A DNA stretch of 16,039 nucleotides from Oscillospiraceae bacterium. GTDB lineage: Bacteria; Bacillota_A; Clostridia; Oscillospirales; CAG-272. This document shows positions 13,840 to 16,039 of this stretch, piece after piece. The stretch spans positions 1-16,039 of the forward strand of contig SVSF01000035.1 in NCBI GenBank assembly GCA_015064425.1, given 5' to 3'. Position numbers and translations under genes: made by a program. The notes beneath the pieces were generated by a model that saw nothing but the letters and a program-made list of their open reading frames with translations, was not told where the DNA came from and made no database searches. Position 1 is the stretch's first letter. The number at the start of each line of letters is the position of its first letter.

Positions 13840-14637
13840 ATGCTGGGCATTTTCGACAGCGGTCTCGGAGGCCTTACCTCGGTCAAGGAGATCAAAAAGC
13901 TATTACCAAACGAAAGTCTTATATATTTTGGAGACACGGGACGTGTGCCCTATGGCTCAAGGTCTGCGGAAACCATAAAAAAATACGCTTTGCAGGATAC
14001 CCGCTTCCTTCTTTCTCACGAGGTAGATGCTATCCTTGTGGCCTGCGGAACTGTCAGTTCCACTGCTCTTGACGAGCTTAAGGCGAAATTTTCCCTTCCG
14101 ATTATCGGAGTTGTGGAAGCAGCCTGCGAGTCTGCCGTAAACGTCAGCAAAAACAAAAAAATTGCAGTCATCGGTACCGCCGCAACAGTAAAAAGCGGTG
14201 CTTATGAGAAAAAAATAAGAGAGCTTTCGGCGGAAGCCGAAGTCATATCCGTTCCCTGCCCGCTTTTTGTCCCTCTCGTCGAAAATGGATTTACGGAGGA
14301 GGATAGCACCGTAACGCGCCTTGTGGCGGAACAGTATCTTGAACCCGTTCTCAAAAGCGGAGCCGATACGCTCATAATGGGATGCACTCATTATCCGATG
14401 ATTGAAAAGATAATTGCAAAAGTCCTTCCCGGTGTAGAGCTTATAAACACAGGAAAAGAGGCCGCCCGAAAATTCGGAGAGCTTTTAAAAGAAAAAGGCC
14501 TTCTCAAAAGCGAAACCGAGCCGAAAAGACTCTACTTCGTAAGTGACGAGCCCTCTTCCTTTGAAAAAAACGCTTCTCTCTTTTTGGGAGAAAATATATC
14601 GGGCAAGCTTCAGAAAACGGATATCGATAAATATTAA
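13840..14637 (+). CDS. murI: Glutamate racemase (variant active-site motif)
   Basis: The 265-aa product makes D-glutamate for peptidoglycan by two-base racemisation without a cofactor. ATG 13840 has GAGGAG upstream. Conserved features are IFDSGLGGL with Asp6/Ser7, Cys69, and GCTHYP with Cys182 and His184. Two substrate-site motifs differ from the norm: DTARVPYG reads DTGRVPYG, and ACNTASA reads ACGTVSS, replacing the carboxylate-binding Asn by Gly70. Both catalytic cysteines remain, so racemase activity is likely, perhaps with altered kinetics; an aspartate-type racemase is a less likely alternative. Its place after ddl supports the cell-wall role. A strong terminator follows. Confidence 0.94.
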   Translation: MLGIFDSGLGGLTSVKEIKKLLPNESLIYFGDTGRVPYGSRSAETIKKYALQDTRFLLSHEVDAILVACGTVSSTALDELKAKFSLPIIGVVEAACESAVNVSKNKKIAVIGTAATVKSGAYEKKIRELSAEAEVISVPCPLFVPLVENGFTEEDSTVTRLVAEQYLEPVLKSGADTLIMGCTHYPMIEKIIAKVLPGVELINTGKEAARKFGELLKEKGLLKSETEPKRLYFVSDEPSSFEKNASLFLGENISGKLQKTDIDKY

Positions 14638-14641
14638 AAGT

Positions 14642-14676
14642 ATTAAAAAAGTCCGCACCAAGCGGACTTTTTTAAT
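14642..14676. terminator. Terminator after murI
   Basis: AAAAAAGTCCGC (14645-14656) pairs with GCGGACTTTTTT (14662-14673) around a 5-nt loop, and the pairing extends to 14642 and 14676. It closes the yqhQ-prmC-ddl-murI operon. Only 24 nt separate it from azlC, so some read-through may feed azlC. Confidence 0.9.
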
Positions 14677-14699
14677 TTATACAGAAAAAGTGGAAAGTT

Positions 14700-15419
14700 A
14701 TGAAAAAATTATTTAAAGAGAGCGACACGCTCAAAGCCCTGCGCTTCGCGTTTCCCAAGACCCTTCCGATACTTACCGGATTTCTCTTTTTGGGCGCTTC
14801 TTACGGACTTTATATGCGGAGCTCCGGATTCAGCTTTATATATCCCGTCATAATGGCAACAGTAATATTCGGGGGTTCTCTTGAGTTTGTAACAGTTGCT
14901 ATGCTTTTAGGCTCATTTGCCCCATTGCAGACCTTTGTTGCCGCGCTTATGATACAGGCAAGGCATCTTTTCTACGGAATATCAATGCTGGACAAATATA
15001 AGGGTATGGGAATGAAAAAGATCTACCTTATATTCGGACTCTGCGACGAGACCTTTTCCATAAACTGTTCCACCGAGGTTCCGGAAAAAGTGGACAAGGG
15101 TAAGTTTATGCTTTTCGTAACTCTCTTAAATCAGCTTTACTGGGTAACCGGTGCCGCATTGGGAGGTCTGCTCGGCTCCCTTATAAGCTTTAATACAGAC
15201 GGTATAGAGTTTGTTATGACCGCTATGTTCATAGTAATATTTATTGAACAATGGCTTAAACAAAAAGAGCATATATCCGGATACATAGGACTTGTCTCTT
15301 CGGTAGTATGTCTCTTTATCTTCGGATCCGAATCCTTCCTCTTACCTACTATGGCTTGTATTCTTGCTTTTTTAAGCATATTCCGCAAGCCTATAGAAAG
15401 ATCAGGTGAAGCAGAATGA
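14700..15419 (+). CDS. azlC: AzlC family branched-chain amino-acid exporter, large subunit
   Basis: The 239-aa polytopic membrane protein matches AzlC (YgaZ in E. coli), which with AzlD forms an exporter for branched-chain amino acids and analogues. Family blocks are ALRFAFPKTLPILTGFLFLGASYGLYM, FGGSLEFVTVAMLLG, the polar ALMIQARHLFYGISML and LCDETFSI, and TALLNQLYWV-like helix ends (here VTLLNQLYWVTGAALGGLLG). ATG 14700 has a weak GGAAAG upstream. Its ATGA overlaps azlD, so the two subunits are coupled. No separate promoter is obvious in the 24 nt after the murI terminator. Confidence 0.93.
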   Translation: MKKLFKESDTLKALRFAFPKTLPILTGFLFLGASYGLYMRSSGFSFIYPVIMATVIFGGSLEFVTVAMLLGSFAPLQTFVAALMIQARHLFYGISMLDKYKGMGMKKIYLIFGLCDETFSINCSTEVPEKVDKGKFMLFVTLLNQLYWVTGAALGGLLGSLISFNTDGIEFVMTAMFIVIFIEQWLKQKEHISGYIGLVSSVVCLFIFGSESFLLPTMACILAFLSIFRKPIERSGEAE

Positions 15420-15742
15420 GCCTTGCAGAACAGATCATCACCATAGGTCTTTGCGCCGTTGCTACAATGCTTACCAGATTTTTACCCTTTATTGTATTTA
15501 ACGGCAGAAGAACTGCTCCAAAATACATAGACTATCTCGGTAGATCTCTTCCCCTTGCCATATTCGGAATGCTTTGCGTCTACTGTTTAAAGGACACAAA
15601 CATTATAAGCGAGACTCACGGTATCCCCGAACTTATAGCCGTCGTTATTGTAGCCTTACTTCATTTATGGAAGCGAAAAATGATGCTTTCCATTGCAGCA
15701 GGTACAGTCTGCTATATGCTTTTGGTCCAGCTTGTATTCTAA
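15416..15742 (+). CDS. azlD: AzlD family branched-chain amino-acid exporter, small subunit
   Basis: The 108-aa product has about four hydrophobic helices and the AzlD/YgaH hallmark near the N-terminus (ATMLTRFLPFIVF), followed by PKYIDYLGRSLPLAIFGMLCVYCLKD. ATG 15416 overlaps the azlC stop (ATGA), the usual AzlC-AzlD arrangement and a sign of equal expression. It partners AzlC in the membrane. A terminator follows at once. Confidence 0.93.
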   Translation: MSLAEQIITIGLCAVATMLTRFLPFIVFNGRRTAPKYIDYLGRSLPLAIFGMLCVYCLKDTNIISETHGIPELIAVVIVALLHLWKRKMMLSIAAGTVCYMLLVQLVF

Positions 15743-15801
15743 AAATAACGGAGACTCAGGTCTGCACCCATCGCGGTGTGCCCGGTCTCCGTTGCTTTTT
15801 T
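15741..15801. terminator. Bidirectional terminator between azlD and pgsA
   Basis: AACGGAGAC (15747-15755) pairs with GTCTCCGTT (15785-15793). The 29-nt loop can fold a smaller GCACC/GGTG stem. The plus strand ends in six T (15796-15801); the minus strand ends in ATTTTT (15746-15741). Confidence 0.82.
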
Positions 15802-16039
15802 ATTTAAGATATTTCGCGTACTGGCAGAAATAATTAATACCTGACCAAAGTGTCATTACAGTCATCAATGCCAGTGTAACATAGGAAAGATAGGGAGCGG
15901 TCCAAAAGCTGCCGAAAAGCACGGGCTCAAGCAAAAGGACCATAACGCACAGCATCTGTGTAACAGTCTTGATCTTTCCGAGATAGTTTGCCGCAATGAC
16001 CACATCGCTCTTGTTTACCACAAGAAGTCTCATTGAAGT
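15800..16039 (-). CDS. pgsA: Phosphatidylglycerophosphate synthase, C-terminal part (partial)
   Basis: The frame is open to the right edge and ends at TAA 15802-15800; 79 residues are visible, and the methionine at 16033 is internal. RLLVVNKSDVVIAANYLGKIKTVTQM is the conserved post-catalytic block of PgsA. It is followed by hydrophobic helices (LCVMVLLLEPVLFG, YVTLALMTVMTLWSGINYF). PgsA condenses CDP-diacylglycerol with glycerol-3-phosphate in the membrane, the committed step to phosphatidylglycerol. The CDP-alcohol catalytic motif (DG-AR-G-D-D) lies outside the window and cannot be checked. Confidence 0.88.
   Translation of the reverse strand, partial: TSMRLLVVNKSDVVIAANYLGKIKTVTQMLCVMVLLLEPVLFGSFWTAPYLSYVTLALMTVMTLWSGINYFCQYAKYLK

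Overview
The window looks like a chromosomal segment of an anaerobic, low-to-mid G+C Gram-positive bacterium, most likely class Clostridia (Oscillospirales/Eubacteriales type). This rests on the strong AGGAGG-type ribosome sites, the dense T-tailed hairpin terminators at almost every gene junction, and the gene content: a YqhQ/DUF1385 protein followed by prmC, a TagO/WecA-type transferase, AzlC/AzlD, and a YtqB/MnmM-type tRNA methyltransferase. I see no rRNA, tRNA, CRISPR array, transposase or phage gene. All assignments come from reading motifs; no database search was run.

Left edge (1-1214). The 3' end of an unrecognised AT-rich gene is followed by two hairpin terminators. Next comes a candidate ECF-sigma promoter (GGAAC, 16 nt, CGTC) with a leader of about 165 nt. 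It precedes a small lipoprotein with a highly charged tether, which ends at a 12-bp-stem terminator.

Accessory region (1215-4660). A consensus sigma-A promoter drives an AraC-family regulator. Convergent to it is a translationally coupled pair: a cytoplasmic alkaline-phosphatase-superfamily hydrolase, then a divergent serine hydroxymethyltransferase homologue. The homologue keeps the PLP site but has lost the folate-dependent catalytic residues. A dyad sits in front of the pair. This AraC / phosphoesterase / SHMT-like module is the best candidate in the window for an undescribed pathway.

Cysteine-rich and hypothetical block (4672-6372, minus strand). A membrane-anchored protein of unknown function is followed by a cysteine/histidine-rich, probably zinc-binding protein of 231 aa. 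After that comes a 36-aa cysteine-rich membrane microprotein with its own promoter, Shine-Dalgarno site and terminator.

Core region (6470-16039). trpS, tagO-like and a LolA-like anchored protein form one plus-strand unit. A minus-strand pair, DUF554 protein then mnmM-like methyltransferase, converges on it. The plus-strand operon yqhQ-prmC-ddl-murI links release-factor methylation with supply of D-Ala-D-Ala and D-Glu for peptidoglycan; its PrmC is short at the N-terminus and its MurI has a variant active-site motif. azlC-azlD encode a two-component branched-chain amino-acid exporter, and the window closes inside a convergent pgsA.
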